Assembly (NCBI RefSeq): GCF_000012985.1
Contig: NC_007645.1
Coordinates: 3,502,501 to 3,566,500 of the forward strand
Length of the DNA: 64,000 nt
Source: Hahella chejuensis KCTC 2396
GTDB lineage: Bacteria; Pseudomonadota; Gammaproteobacteria; Pseudomonadales; Oleiphilaceae
Direction of reading: 5' to 3'
A model generated the notes under the pieces. The model was not told where the DNA came from, searched no databases, and saw only the letters and a list, made by a program, of their open reading frames with translations. Each line of letters opens with the position of its first letter. Position 1 is the stretch's first letter. Position numbers and translations under genes: made by a program. This document shows, one piece after another, positions 44,001 to 54,000 of the stretch.

Positions 44001-44491
44001 AGACCAGCGATCAATCCGGCGACCTGCTTCCACTGCCTCAGCTCCGCGCCGATCAGTTGTTTGACTGGCTGCGCCAACTCCGTTTCCGTCAGCCGCCATT
44101 GGGCGGGAATGACGTAAAGGCCGTCACTCGGGCTGTGCGACGGCGCTTCAGACGCCGACGCGCCGCCTTGCCCCAGCTCTCCGGCGCCTAGCGCCCAGTT
44201 CAGCGCGCCCAGGGATTCGTGGCTGTGCGCAAACGCCAGATACTTGATACAGGCGGAGAACAGCGATAGCCGGTGCAACGGAGAGGCGGACGCCATCGCG
44301 TAAATCCGGCGGTTAAGCGCCTCAGGAAGCGCGCAGGTAATGGTCGTCGTCGCGTTCGCCTCAGGCGTCGCCTGCGCCATCACAAAAAACGGGCACTCCT
44401 GATAGTCCGCCGCCAACTGCTGGCGGACATAGGCTTTGAGCGCCTGTTTCCTTGCATTCATTGCAATGGGATCATTCGTGAGCATTTCCAT
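38036..44491 (-). CDS. NRPS-3: (half C)-A-PCP-C-A-PCP-TE terminal synthetase
   Basis: Seen: 2151 aa. Residues 1-255 resemble only the C-lobe of a condensation domain and lack HHxxxDG. A1 (about 270-800) has MTSGSEGKPKG and NLYGPSETG; A10 reads NRNDKLDR. PCP1 has ALGGHSLRA. C (about 900-1330) has HHILVDK, with Lys where Gly is usual. A2 (about 1345-1800) has YSSGTTGRPKG and NSYGPTET. PCP2 has QVSGSSLSA. The TE (about 1900-2151) has nucleophile GYSLGAE and late His in GDHVEF. Pocket residues read by eye (A1 D-Y-L-?-L-F-L-V-L; A2 D-G-E-?-C-S-S-I-A) fit no code I know. Role: last two residues and release or cyclisation of the product, although two more synthase genes follow or precede it. Confidence 0.92.
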   Translation of the reverse strand: MEMLTNDPIAMNARKQALKAYVRQQLAADYQECPFFVMAQATPEANATTTITCALPEALNRRIYAMASASPLHRLSLFSACIKYLAFAHSHESLGALNWALGAGELGQGGASASEAPSHSPSDGLYVIPAQWRLTETELAQPVKQLIGAELRQWKQVAGLIAGLSPQSASGDMSAGPQVLVGYSETGVPCAGIDASQYRLCIGVEARPEATRLHLRFNPDQVDPALAALLLERLRTLMEAMAFDPGGVLASMPWIPPAEQARIDALSAPTQGRPLAYRNVAQAIAASIRDRGEQVFFECDDQTVNFKQLDGYIDALLQAPNWPHWDALGDYVLIVGDKGVETTLAAMVCMRIGKPFCLQSRQSPIEQLSDVVALHGTQTVLLQDGGGELEQRFVAQGCRVVILPSYSGVIVASAPASVRDEALRKGDAASLDDPLCVVMTSGSEGKPKGCVNTHRALLNICQEERAQYHTDHSRVASVANHTFDYFVLECVLALTEDVVIVVAPEAARTDAAKCVDFLREQRIDLMFTTTVLAEDIMAQGDITSLRQLYFGGESLRAFQKNNYELINLYGPSETGVLTTYQKISRNDQKITIGRPFNGCQCVVAFPDTLQPCPIGAPGELLIGGAGVGAGYLNRPDLTENAFIELDNGALQGRFYRSGDICCWDANGELEILGRRDRQLKVNGFRVELDAVERKVLDLPGVSQAAVISLTDQRGHARLGAFIVANDSGLNERDVRERLLQRTPAYMVPSQIILTPSLPLNRNDKLDRQKLKQMLSDVANSDLGPRPQGRTQEWLAACWARHLELEVSVIGADRSFFALGGHSLRAGRVLAEIQQEFGQAVTLLEFFKHDAIASLAALIDARCAGQREGAGNAFSRLLDKAAESGEVVRGELSPQEARLYAQYRLHPDSMAYVLEIDIPLARDVASDTVKQALQALLDRHAILRTRYPLDEQGAPCAEALATLNVDQVLIGADADWTRAFALERGPLLRGCLLEPQTERARLHLQVHHILVDKPSMEMLKHEFEQLLRGAQPSPSSLSYRRYAQALAQARQQPLWGEAQAFWKDYLEDLDFDPFGHGAVDDDDGVKYTSWSLTAMEIEAVNRLCARHNVTPAVFFLGIWGLAVAREGRSDGFSISVANAYRPPQAQTTVGMFVSLSPCAFRFDRDEECFDAYLKSLAEAQWRAMEQLFFPVEEVFALLRHDPRVFGANPLLNVAYSYFDAEEESDALASDGTDKENDEEAHGPLNLTVFHGGDHSRLMLEYQRAALSDARIAKLAASYRDILRQALGDSSTPRLKDLLVAGDIAAQAFRPAQRREAYRSIEDILRQGFLTLGDRPAVIDDEGELSWAGLASLTGSYADRLNRSEIRRALIQGRPGRRLQAFLAACFLTRTTYLALEEGTPQARVEEVIRHGQPDIVLNAEDAIAARDVDWRQFASLKSMETNPTAWILYSSGTTGRPKGICVAAQTVAQYLDSLVRTLNLQPGARVTQQFSPSFDGYLEEVLLAWAVQGTSLVTDRYSLLDERRAKAFLAQRRPDVISAAPALFSAWNRMENLAPLPKVCISGGDFLTLGDIDRLLQRTQIWNSYGPTETCIAVSMANCADMDSAPMLSIGAPLDHVSFAVVDAQGCRLRPGQWGELLIYGDFAQHGYLNEAELTAQKFGNDDQGAYFRTGDMAMVDASGQCFLKGRMDDSCKVRGNFIGLGELESRAGQHPGVIAAGAAVAQAGTPEACLVLAVEGDDDGGSGLQAHLARHYPRSHLPSAIFPVTRLPRTETGKLDRAQIVALFQAWRERAQVASDAADPAWDEEQGELAACWRECLGFHGALTPDSDFFQVSGSSLSAVRLASQIERRFGVPFSPVDVFRHATLAAQRALIATRRQSRPMAGACLQERLLNADDPRLPKWVLLPPALGGLVELQGLADALAGSVTLSVLTLEPGAAVDLSAEALQTALADALSALAAGRRETPARPLWLGGYSLGAEMLAALLTQRPELGQDVEQLVFLDPNLQTSVFDGPELYAEFLAMFRDIAASAEDSETTKALAAIEDEAALREASPSLFMEWRYYRLQHQLIQPARFPERLSASPLNRIPTRVFLSDDADEKSAAALQRSAPANAQIRRLQGDHVEFLRRLGAEDVSPADFSQAPPVSASQPEPV

Positions 44492-44563
44492 GTTTTACTG
44501 CTTCTCCATTTTTACTACGTCTCCACGCCTTTCTGCTTATCCGTGTTTGCCTGGATTCTTTTT

Positions 44564-47500
44564 TCAATCCAGCGCACATTGCAGCGCTTCCTTGAAGCGG
44601 GCGCCCCAGTCTTCCTGGGCCGCCTCGGCGCGATACGCCAACGCCTCCAGCCGGATGTCGAAGCCGGCGTCATGTTCCGCCACCTCACAGGTCAGGCTCC
44701 ACTGCGACTGCGCTCCCGCCAGGCCGGGCAGCTCAAGCTGGCGACAAGGGACTCCGGCGATGCGGCCGGTGAAACCTTCTTTCTTGAAGTAACCGAAAAA
44801 GGCGGCGGGATACAGCGCCTCTCTGGACAGGTCAGGGTGACGGGCGCCGAGGTCCTCCGCATCGAACAGATAATGACGACAGGCCTCGCGAACCGCATTG
44901 GACACCTCTTGCAACAAGGCGCCCCCCTGCTCCGACGCCATGATCACCCGCACAGGCAACAGGGTCATCAGCGGCGCGATGACCGTCTGTTGCGCCAGAT
45001 TGTCGCGGCCGTGGAAGATCATGGAGACCAGTTGCTCCGCCTGCTGGTCGAGTCCACTCTTGAACAGGGCGAACACCGCCATAAAGTATTCTGGAACGCT
45101 GATCTTCAGTCTGGCGGTCAGCGCTTCAATGCGCGCCTTGCAGTCGGCGTCCACAGAGACCAGCCAGGCGCCGGTGCGCGGTTGAGCAGTGACCGCCGGC
45201 GAGGCCGGCGTCCAACCTTGCAGTTGCGCCAGCCAGTAATCCGCGTGCGTGCGTCGCTGAGCGGCGAAGGCCGGGCTGTAGAACAACTCGGAGTACGCGC
45301 TCAGATCGCCGCCGGCGTCGGACTGGGCGGCGTCCGCCGTCAGCTCATGCAGAACCTGGGTCAGTCCCGAGCCGTCAATGCAGGCATGAGAGAAGTCCAG
45401 CAACAAAACGCCGCCCTGAGCATCGGACACCCAGCGACCGCGCACGTTTACGCCATCTTCCAGAGAAAACGGCCGCACAAAGTCGCGCACGTCCTCTTCC
45501 AGACTCCCCAGGCTTTGCCGTTTTTCCAGACGAAACAGGAAGCGTTTGGCGGGACGCAGGAAAAGTTCGCCTTCCGCCAGCGTAAACTGCGCGCTGAGAC
45601 TCTCATGGCGTGAAAACACCGTTTGCAGCAGATTGCGCAGTTGTTTCAGATCCGGCTCCGCATCAAACGCCAGCGCCACAAAACTGTTGTTGCTGAGATC
45701 GCCGGGATTCAGTTTCACCGCCTTGTAAATCGCTCTTTGCGCAGGCAACGCCCGGATGCCCTGGGTTGGTGACTGAGTTGATGCTGGCGGCTTAGTTGAC
45801 GCTGACATGAGTGTCGCTGATTGCGCGTCCGCAGTCTGTTCCGCCTGAGAACGAACCAATTCGGCTTCAATCAACCTGGCCTGACTCTCCAGATCCAGAT
45901 GCGCCACGATCGCGCCCAGAGACAGAGCGAGATGGAACTCCCGCTGAATGCCCGCCATCAGCGCCACCGCCAGCAGCGAATGTCCGCCGGCTTCGAAAAA
46001 GTGCGTTTGACGGCCAATGGCGTCGGTGTTGAGCAGAGAGCGCCACAACTGCGCCAGCCTGGCCTCCACGCCGTCCCTGGGCGCTTGCGCCTCAGAAGGA
46101 GCCACGGCGCTGAAAGACGGCGCCGGCAATGCTTTGCGATCCAGTTTGCCATTGCTGGTGACGGGCATGGTCGCCAGCCAGACAAAGTTGGAAGGAATCA
46201 TGAACGCCGGCAGACGGTCTTGCAGATGTTCCCGCAGCGCGAGATTCAACGCGTCTGCCTGAGCGTCCACGTCTTCGCCGTTCGCCAGCGCCAGTGACGG
46301 CGCCGCCGTGACATAGGCGACCAGACGCGCGTCTCCCGGCGCATCTTCGCGCACCAGCGCAACGCATTCCCTGACGCTGGCGTGGGACGCAATCGCCGCC
46401 TCCACCTCGCCCAGCTCAATGCGAAAACCGCGCAGCTTGACCTGAAAGTCATTGCGTCCCAGGTACTCAATGTCGCCATTCGGTAGAAAACGCGCCAGAT
46501 CGCCCGTGCGATACATGGCCCGCCCCCCGTCAGCGCAGAATGGATCGGCGACGAATTTTTCGGCGGTCAGCTCGGGTTGATTCAGATAGCCCCGCGCCAC
46601 GCCCACGCCAGCGATATACAGCTCGCCAACGACTCCGACCGGACAGGGCTGGCGGTGCGGATCAAGGATATAAAGGCGGATGTTGTCGATCGGGCGACCG
46701 ATGGGAACCGTCGCGCCGACCTCATTGCCCACGCAATCCCACACCGTCACGTCAATGGCGGCCTCGGTCGGTCCATACAGGTTGTACAGTTCAACGCCGG
46801 GGAATCGCTCCCGAAACCGGCGCACGCTCTGAGCGGGCAAGGCTTCGCCGCTGCAAAATACATGGCGCAGGCTGTCGCTGACGCCGGCCGCCGCCTGATC
46901 CAGGAACGGCGACAGCATGGACGGCACGAAATGCAGGGTGGTGACGCGACGGGCGCGGATGAGGTCGCTCAAGTACACCGGGTCCTTGTGCCCCTCCGGC
47001 TTCGCCACCACCAGGCGCGCGCCGTACATCAACGGCCAGAAGAATTCCCACACGGAGACATCGAAGCTGAACGGCGTTTTTTGCAGCACCGCGTCCTCCG
47101 CCGTCAAAGCGTGGGCCTTCTGCATCCAGGTCAAACGGTTCACCACACCGCGATGTTCGTTCATCACGCCTTTCGGGCGTCCGGTGGACCCGGATGTGTA
47201 GATGACATACGCCAGATGAGAGGCGTTCACCGCCGTTTCTTCCCGGCTCAGATCGACGCTGCGCTTGTGCTCCCAGGCCGCTGTGGCGTTGAGATCAATC
47301 AGGCGCGCCTCGCGCTCTACGGCATAGGCCGCCAGCAGCGCATTAACGTCCGCGGGTACTTGAGCGTGAGTCAGCACCGCTTTCGGAGCGGCGTCGCGCA
47401 ACATGTAGTCGAGACGGTCGCCGGGATAATGCGGGTCCAGCGGCGCATAGGCGGCGCCGGCTTTCAACACCGCCAGCAAGGCCACCACCATTTCCAGACT

Positions 47501-50500
47501 GCGCTCCACGCAGACGCCGACGATGGCGTCCGGCCCGACGCCCACGTCTTCCTTCAGATAGCGCGCCAGTTGATTGGCGCGGCGGTTCAACTGCGCATAG
47601 GTCAGCGTTTCCTCGCCGAATTCCACTGCCACCGCGTCCGGCGTGCGCGCAGCCTGCGCTTCGATCAACCAATGCAGGCAGGCCTCGCCAGGAAAGTCCG
47701 CCTGGGTCTGATTCCAGCGTCGCACCACCAGATCACGTTCCTGCTCAGGCATGGCGCTCAGACGGCCAAGTCGGGTTTCCGGCGCCGCTTCCAGGGCGCC
47801 GACGATTTCCCGCAGCGCCGTCTCAAAAAAGTCGCACACCCGCTCTGGATCATGTCCCTGCGTCACCTGTGCGTTGACCACAAAATCATCGCCAAAATCG
47901 TCCACATTCACCGACACCGGATAGGTGGTGCGCTCCATCACGCCGGAGTAGCTGACGCCCTCTACGGCGGAGGGATTGAGGGCCTGAAACGGGTCCGCCG
48001 ACGGAACGTTGCGCACGTCACTGTGACGGTAGTTCAACATGGTCGTGAACAATGGCGTCTCGCCCTGAACCTGCGCGGACTTTTGCGCCTGCGCCAGGGA
48101 GGCCTGTTCATGCTTCACCAATTGCATCAGCCTGTCCTGGGCGTTCCACAATCCTTCCAGCACCGGCAGCGCCCCCAGACGCAGACGAATCGGCAGCGTG
48201 TTGATGAACTGCCCCATGGCGCTCTCCGCTTCGTCGCCGGCGAACATGCGTCCCAGCAGCACCGTGCCGAACACCACGTCATCGCGCCCGCTCAGGCTGC
48301 CCACTACCTGGGCCCAGGCCAGATGAATGATCGCTGCGACGCTGACGCCATGCGCCCTGGCCTGCCGCCGTATCTGCGCGGATTGCGCCGGAGAAAGCGA
48401 GCGCCAGGCCTCCGTGACCGCATCTTCGCCGGTCAGATACTGTTCCAGGCCAAGAGGCGCAGGCCCCGGTTCATAGTCCAGCAGCATGGCGTCGAAGAAG
48501 GCTTTGCGCTCCGCAGTATTGATGTCGGAATACAGGCCGGATCGGGTCAGGGAGAACGACACCGCGGACGCCGGCGCCAGCGCTTTGCCCAGCAATTGCG
48601 CTTCTATCTCCTGCTGCATTTTTTCTACAGTGGCGTGGTCCACCGCCAGATGATGCAACAGGTGCAGCAACACCCATTGCCCGTTCTGGGCGTCATAGCA
48701 GTAGTAACAACGCTGCAAGGGCGCCCTGGCGATATCGAAGCGTTGCGCGGATGCAGCGCAGCGTCGCTTCAGGGCGGTCACGGCGTCTTCACCCTCCCTT
48801 TCCGCATGCACTTCCTCTACGGCCAACGGCGCTTCTCGCCAAACCACCTGCAACGGTTGCGTCAGCCCTTCATAGGCGATGCCGACGCGGAAAGCGTCGT
48901 GCCGGGCGATGGTATTGCGCAGCGCGTCCAGATAGCCATGCAACAGATCGGCGCTGGCGAACCGGGTCGCCTGCCATAACACATAGGGGTCCGCCGCGGG
49001 GTTAGCGAGAGCATGATAGAACATGCCCTGCTGCAGCGGCCCCAAAGGACAGACGTCCTTGATGTTGGCGAGTCCGCCCGTGGTGGCGGCGATGGCGGTC
49101 TGTTCCTCCTGGCTCAGTTGCGACCACAACGTCGGCCGGGTTTCGTTCGCCTCTAAAGTCGCCGTCCCCTGCTGCGCGTCAAACCGCCGCAACTGCGTCG
49201 CCAGATCCGCCAGGACCGGGTGCTGATACAGGGTGTGCGCATCCACGATGAAGCCGCGACGACGCAGCGCCAGCATCATTTTCACGATAAGCAGAGAGTG
49301 GCCGCCCAGGTTGAAAAAGTGCGCATTGCGGCCGATGTCCTGAACCCCCAGCAGCTCGCTCCACACCTCCGCCAGCAGGCGCTCCAGCGCAGTCTCGGGC
49401 GGCGTGGCGTCGCCGTTGTTCGCCGCCCCGTGGGCGATGACCGGAAAGGCTTTACGGTCGACCTTGCCGCTGGCGGATAACGGGAAACGCTCCATGATGA
49501 CCACCGCCGCGGGCCTCATGTAGTCCGGCGCCTGCTCCTGCATATAACGGCGAATGCTTTCCTGAACGCCTTCTGAGGTCTGGCGTTGCTGCGCACGCTC
49601 CGAGACCAGGACGAAGGCCGCCAGACATTTGCTGTCCGCATCCTCTCCCTGCGCCGCCACGACCGCATCGCGCACCGCCGGATGCCGCATCAGCATGGCT
49701 TCGACTTCACCCAGTTCAACCCGATAGCCGCGTATTTTGACCTGAAAGTCGATGCGACCCAGAATGTCCAGCAGCCCGTCCGGCCGCCAGCGCGCCAGAT
49801 CCCCCGTGCGATACAGGCGCCGCGGCCCGCCGCCGTCCACATCGATATCGACGAACCGGGCGGCGGTCTCCTGCGGACGCTGATGATAGCCATAGGCGAG
49901 TTGCAGCCCGCCGATGCACAGCTCACCCGGCGTTTCGTCGCGCAACGGACGGTTGTTCTCGTCCAGCACAAACAACTCAACCTGATCGATGGGCGCCCCC
50001 ACTGAGGGCAGATCCGGCCATTGCCGGGGATGTCCGCTCAGGGTGTGCGCCGTCACCACATGGCTTTCCGACGGACCGTAGTGGTTATGCAGACGGCAGT
50101 TCGGTAAAGCGCTGAAGAATTGCCTGATGGCGGGGGTGATCACCAGCTGCTCGCCGGCGGTCACCACATCAAGCAGTCCGCCGGGATAGCGATCCTCCGC
50201 CACCGCCGCCAGCGCCAGGCTGTTCAGCGCCACATAAGGCAGGAATATCCGTTGCGCCTGCTGCGACTCAATCAGCGACAACAGCGCCAGCGGGTCCAGA
50301 CGCAGCTCGTTCGCCATCAACACCAGCTCGCCGCCGCTGGCCAGCGTGGCGAAGATTTCCTGAAACGACACATCAAAACTCAACGGGGAAAACTGCAGGG
50401 TTTTCTTGCCTGCGTAGTCGCCCTGCTCGCGAATCTGCCAGACCAATAAATTCACCAGGGCTTTGTGGGGCATACACACGCCTTTGGGCGCGCCCGTGGA

Positions 50501-51043
50501 GCCGGAGGTATAGATAAGGTACGCCAGATCCTCCGGCGTGCAGGCGCGGGACGGATTCTGCGACTCGTCGTCGTTTGCGTCGCCGGAAAAGTCATAGGCG
50601 TCCATATCCAGGAAGGCGAAGGTATCGGGCAGCGCGCGGATAATCTCGGCGCTGGAAATCACCACTGAGACATTGGAGTCGCGCAGAATATAAGCCTGAC
50701 GCTCAAGCGGATAACTCATATCCACCGGCGCATAGGCGGCGCCGGCTTTGAGCGCGCCCAGCACGGCGACGATAGCGTCTATGCCGCGATCCAGACAGAC
50801 GCCCACTACCGCCAGTTCGTCGCCATAACGCCGGCGCAATTCATGCGCCAGCCTGTTGGCGCGGCGGTTCAGCACGTCATAGGTCAGGGTTTCCGCGCCA
50901 AAGCTGAGAGCAATGGCGCTCGGCGTCAGCGCCGCCTGACGCTCGAACAGGTCGTGCACGCAATCGTCCGCGACGGCGTTTGCACCCGGGTCGGTTTGTT
51001 TGAGATGGCCAGAATTACTGTCTAACAACGATTTAGTAAACAT
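44564..51043 (-). CDS. NRPS-2: A-PCP-C-A-PCP-C synthetase, predicted Pro and Ser
   Basis: Seen: 2159 aa. It begins directly with A1 (YTSGSTGAPKG, YRTGDLARW, SASGKVDRK), then PCP1 (NLGGHSLL), C (HHLAVDH), A2 (YTSGSTGRPKG, NLYGPTEAAID, TSNGKLDRK), PCP2 (EAGGHSLLA) and a final C domain with SHACIDG. A1 pocket residues D-V-Q-I-V-A-H-V-V resemble the proline code; A2 D-V-W-H-F-S-L-I-D matches the serine code of EntF-like domains. With no C domain before A1, it must receive its upstream chain from a protein ending in C; PKS-1 is the only one seen. The start is ATG 51043 (AGAAG six bases before), overlapping the transporter gene by 11 bases; a TTG at 51064 is less likely. Confidence 0.92.
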   Translation of the reverse strand: MFTKSLLDSNSGHLKQTDPGANAVADDCVHDLFERQAALTPSAIALSFGAETLTYDVLNRRANRLAHELRRRYGDELAVVGVCLDRGIDAIVAVLGALKAGAAYAPVDMSYPLERQAYILRDSNVSVVISSAEIIRALPDTFAFLDMDAYDFSGDANDDESQNPSRACTPEDLAYLIYTSGSTGAPKGVCMPHKALVNLLVWQIREQGDYAGKKTLQFSPLSFDVSFQEIFATLASGGELVLMANELRLDPLALLSLIESQQAQRIFLPYVALNSLALAAVAEDRYPGGLLDVVTAGEQLVITPAIRQFFSALPNCRLHNHYGPSESHVVTAHTLSGHPRQWPDLPSVGAPIDQVELFVLDENNRPLRDETPGELCIGGLQLAYGYHQRPQETAARFVDIDVDGGGPRRLYRTGDLARWRPDGLLDILGRIDFQVKIRGYRVELGEVEAMLMRHPAVRDAVVAAQGEDADSKCLAAFVLVSERAQQRQTSEGVQESIRRYMQEQAPDYMRPAAVVIMERFPLSASGKVDRKAFPVIAHGAANNGDATPPETALERLLAEVWSELLGVQDIGRNAHFFNLGGHSLLIVKMMLALRRRGFIVDAHTLYQHPVLADLATQLRRFDAQQGTATLEANETRPTLWSQLSQEEQTAIAATTGGLANIKDVCPLGPLQQGMFYHALANPAADPYVLWQATRFASADLLHGYLDALRNTIARHDAFRVGIAYEGLTQPLQVVWREAPLAVEEVHAEREGEDAVTALKRRCAASAQRFDIARAPLQRCYYCYDAQNGQWVLLHLLHHLAVDHATVEKMQQEIEAQLLGKALAPASAVSFSLTRSGLYSDINTAERKAFFDAMLLDYEPGPAPLGLEQYLTGEDAVTEAWRSLSPAQSAQIRRQARAHGVSVAAIIHLAWAQVVGSLSGRDDVVFGTVLLGRMFAGDEAESAMGQFINTLPIRLRLGALPVLEGLWNAQDRLMQLVKHEQASLAQAQKSAQVQGETPLFTTMLNYRHSDVRNVPSADPFQALNPSAVEGVSYSGVMERTTYPVSVNVDDFGDDFVVNAQVTQGHDPERVCDFFETALREIVGALEAAPETRLGRLSAMPEQERDLVVRRWNQTQADFPGEACLHWLIEAQAARTPDAVAVEFGEETLTYAQLNRRANQLARYLKEDVGVGPDAIVGVCVERSLEMVVALLAVLKAGAAYAPLDPHYPGDRLDYMLRDAAPKAVLTHAQVPADVNALLAAYAVEREARLIDLNATAAWEHKRSVDLSREETAVNASHLAYVIYTSGSTGRPKGVMNEHRGVVNRLTWMQKAHALTAEDAVLQKTPFSFDVSVWEFFWPLMYGARLVVAKPEGHKDPVYLSDLIRARRVTTLHFVPSMLSPFLDQAAAGVSDSLRHVFCSGEALPAQSVRRFRERFPGVELYNLYGPTEAAIDVTVWDCVGNEVGATVPIGRPIDNIRLYILDPHRQPCPVGVVGELYIAGVGVARGYLNQPELTAEKFVADPFCADGGRAMYRTGDLARFLPNGDIEYLGRNDFQVKLRGFRIELGEVEAAIASHASVRECVALVREDAPGDARLVAYVTAAPSLALANGEDVDAQADALNLALREHLQDRLPAFMIPSNFVWLATMPVTSNGKLDRKALPAPSFSAVAPSEAQAPRDGVEARLAQLWRSLLNTDAIGRQTHFFEAGGHSLLAVALMAGIQREFHLALSLGAIVAHLDLESQARLIEAELVRSQAEQTADAQSATLMSASTKPPASTQSPTQGIRALPAQRAIYKAVKLNPGDLSNNSFVALAFDAEPDLKQLRNLLQTVFSRHESLSAQFTLAEGELFLRPAKRFLFRLEKRQSLGSLEEDVRDFVRPFSLEDGVNVRGRWVSDAQGGVLLLDFSHACIDGSGLTQVLHELTADAAQSDAGGDLSAYSELFYSPAFAAQRRTHADYWLAQLQGWTPASPAVTAQPRTGAWLVSVDADCKARIEALTARLKISVPEYFMAVFALFKSGLDQQAEQLVSMIFHGRDNLAQQTVIAPLMTLLPVRVIMASEQGGALLQEVSNAVREACRHYLFDAEDLGARHPDLSREALYPAAFFGYFKKEGFTGRIAGVPCRQLELPGLAGAQSQWSLTCEVAEHDAGFDIRLEALAYRAEAAQEDWGARFKEALQCALD

Positions 51044-54000
51044 AACTATCTTCTTTGAACTCAATAAGTTGACCGTTTTTCATGGTGATCAGGGCGTCCG
51101 CCTCGGAAAAATACTCATCATCATGGGTCACGACAAAAACGATGCGTCCCTGGGCTTTCAGCATAGGGACCCATTCCTTGTAAAACCGGGATTTGGAGCG
51201 CGGGTCCTGGTCCGCGGCCCACTCATCCAGCACCACCACCGGACTGGGGTCCGCCAGCAGCATGGCCAAAGAAAGGCGTTTGCGCTGTCCGGTGGACAGC
51301 TTGATGTTGTCGAAGGCGCCGTCGTCCAGCAGCGTGGACTTATCCGCCATGCCAAGCAGCGCGATGTTGCGGTTGATGGCGTCCCGCGCCGCGATCAGGG
51401 CGGGGTCGTATATCCGCTTGAACAGCCAGTTGTCGCTGAATATGGCGCGGGTGTGCTCCAGCAACTGGCTTTGCGACACCTCGACGCCGTCTATCCTGAG
51501 GGCGCCCTGGGCGGGGGCGTAGAGCCCCGCCAGAATCATCGCCAGGGTGCTCTTGCCGGAGCCGTTGCCTCCCGTCAGGAAGTAGGCCTTGCCGCTTGCC
51601 GCCGTCATGGAGACCGGCCCGACCCCGAAGCATTCGCTTTCCCCGCCCGGCGCGGGATAGTTGAAGCGAACGCCTTCAAGCTGGAGGGTTTTGACCGGTT
51701 GCAGGGTTTTGACCGATTGCAGAGTCGCGCCCGCCGCGCCGGACTCAACGCTCTGGATGGACTGACTGAACGCCACCATATTGCGCATCAGGCTGCGCAG
51801 CCGCACCAGTTCGGGCATCGCCGACATGACCGCGTTCAAAGGACCGATCAGGTACAGCAGGATGATCAGATACTCTTTCGACGCATCTCCGTCGAACCGG
51901 GGAATCAGCAACGGAAACAGCAAAGCCACAGCCACCAGCAACACCGTAAGCAGGGACTCGCCGATGAAGAACGCGCTCAGGAAGCCGCGGTCATACTGAA
52001 TTCTCAGTCCCTTGAAGCGGTCTGACACCGCCTGGGCGTGACGATGGAAACTGCGTTTCACCGCCTCCCGGCGCAGCCCTTTGTAGCCCTTCTGCAGGTC
52101 TTCAACGGTGTCCATGAACTCGCTGCGGGTCTGCAACGCCTGCGGCATGATGCGGTTGGCGCGCTCGGACACGTAGTAGTACAGGCCGATCATGGGAACC
52201 GCGCAGGCCAGCAGAATGGACGTCGCCAGCGTGGATTTGAACGCCATCAGATAGGCGAACAGAAACACAATCGTCAGCAGGTTGGCGAAGAACGGCACGA
52301 AGGCGAGCACGCTTTTGGCCAGCTCCTGGGAATCTTCACCCACCACGGACTGAATTTTTCCAGGCGAGAGTCGCTCCACGCTTTTGTAATCCGACGCCAG
52401 CAGCTTACGGATGATCTCCATGCGCCAGCCCTGCACGAAAGCGTGGCCGAACCGCATGATCTGCAGTTCCGCGGCCTTGCGGGCGGAAATGTAGAAATAG
52501 ATGCAGTTGAACAACAGCGCAGCGCTGTACGCCAGATTGGCCGCCGGGCTGTCAATCGCCTGGATGATGCACAGCACCAGGGCCGAGTTGAGCAGGCCGG
52601 AAATCACCGTCAGGCCGACCACTTTGGCGATCATCAGCGACGAAAAGGTTTTGCTGTTGAACTTGTCGCTGTGACGGGACGCCTGGAAAAAGAACAGGCT
52701 CAGAGCGTTGACGCAGACCACCAGTCCCGCCGCCGCAGCCAGCAGACTTGTTGGGCCCCACACCAGCAGGTTCGCCCATCCCAGTCCCAGGGTAAGGGGC
52801 GGCGCGATCATCAGCACCGACGCCAGCGCGACGTTCAGCACCAGCAGGCGTCCCAGGAATGCGCGCCAGCTCACCCTTTCCGCAGACTGCACGAAACTCT
52901 CCTGCACAATGGCTGCGTCCACCTGGAATCCCTTGGCTCCGCCATCCGCCGGGCCCGCGGAACGCGCTTGCAGACGCCTCAGTACAGGCAGCGTCAGCAG
53001 CGCGCACAACCAGAAAACCACGGCGGCGACGGTTGCGATCCAGTCTCCCGTATCCGCGGCGAAGCGCTCAGGCAGAGGCTGCGGCGACGCGCCGCGCAGG
53101 TGTTCGAAGACCGCCCGGCCCAGCTGAATCACTTGCGGACTGTTGCTGTTGCCCAGCAACGCAACGCCGACTCCGGTTTGCGGGTCGAACGCCACATAGG
53201 CGCCGGCGTTGGGGTTCTGTCCCGGATGACTCCAACTGGTGGTGGCCCCCGCCTCCACATCCCACCCATAGGCGTAGCCTGCGTCGCTGTCGCCGCCATA
53301 GGGACGTTTCGCCTGCTGCGACGCCCACTGCAAGACGTCCAAACGGGAGTCGCTTAGCTTTGGCGGCTGCAGCAGAAACTGCAGCCACCGCGCCATGTCC
53401 TCCGGCGTGCTGAGGATATATCCCGCCGGGGTGTTTTGCAGATAGCGCGGCGCCTCATACGGTCTGGCGACGGTGAAGCTGAGCTTGTAGCCCGATATGC
53501 GCGGCGCGGTGGCGGCGGGATCGCCTTCCACGAAGGTGTCCTTCATGCCCAGGGGCAGAAAGATTTTCTCCCGTAACAGGACCGCGAAGGATTTCCCCGT
53601 CGCCCGCTCCGCCGCCAGCCCCAGCAGGCTGTAGTTCAGCGTGGCGTACTCTTCCCTGGCGCCGACCGGGTAAGCCAGCGGCGTGTCCCGCAACAAGCCC
53701 GGCAATTGCTCCAGAGCGTTGGCGGCGTCGCTGGGGCGCAGCAGGTCCAGGGTATCCCCGGACAGACCGCTGCTATGGAACAGCAGATTATTCAGGCGAA
53801 TGGCGGAATATCCCAACTCCGGGCGTTGATTCAGCTCCGGAATCCAGCGCGTGATCGCATCCTGCCGGCTCAGCGCGCCCTCCTGCTCCAGCACGGCGAT
53901 CAACAGGCCGGTGAAGGCTTTCGAACAGGACGCCAGCTCGAATACGCCGGCCTCCTGCGCCCCCAGACGCAGCGTGTGCGCCTGACCATTGACGACCACG

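Noticed and set aside
46577-48979. 800-codon open frame on the plus strand
   Set aside because: It is antisense to NRPS-2, has no recognisable domain, and reflects the GC-rich codon pattern of the minus-strand gene.
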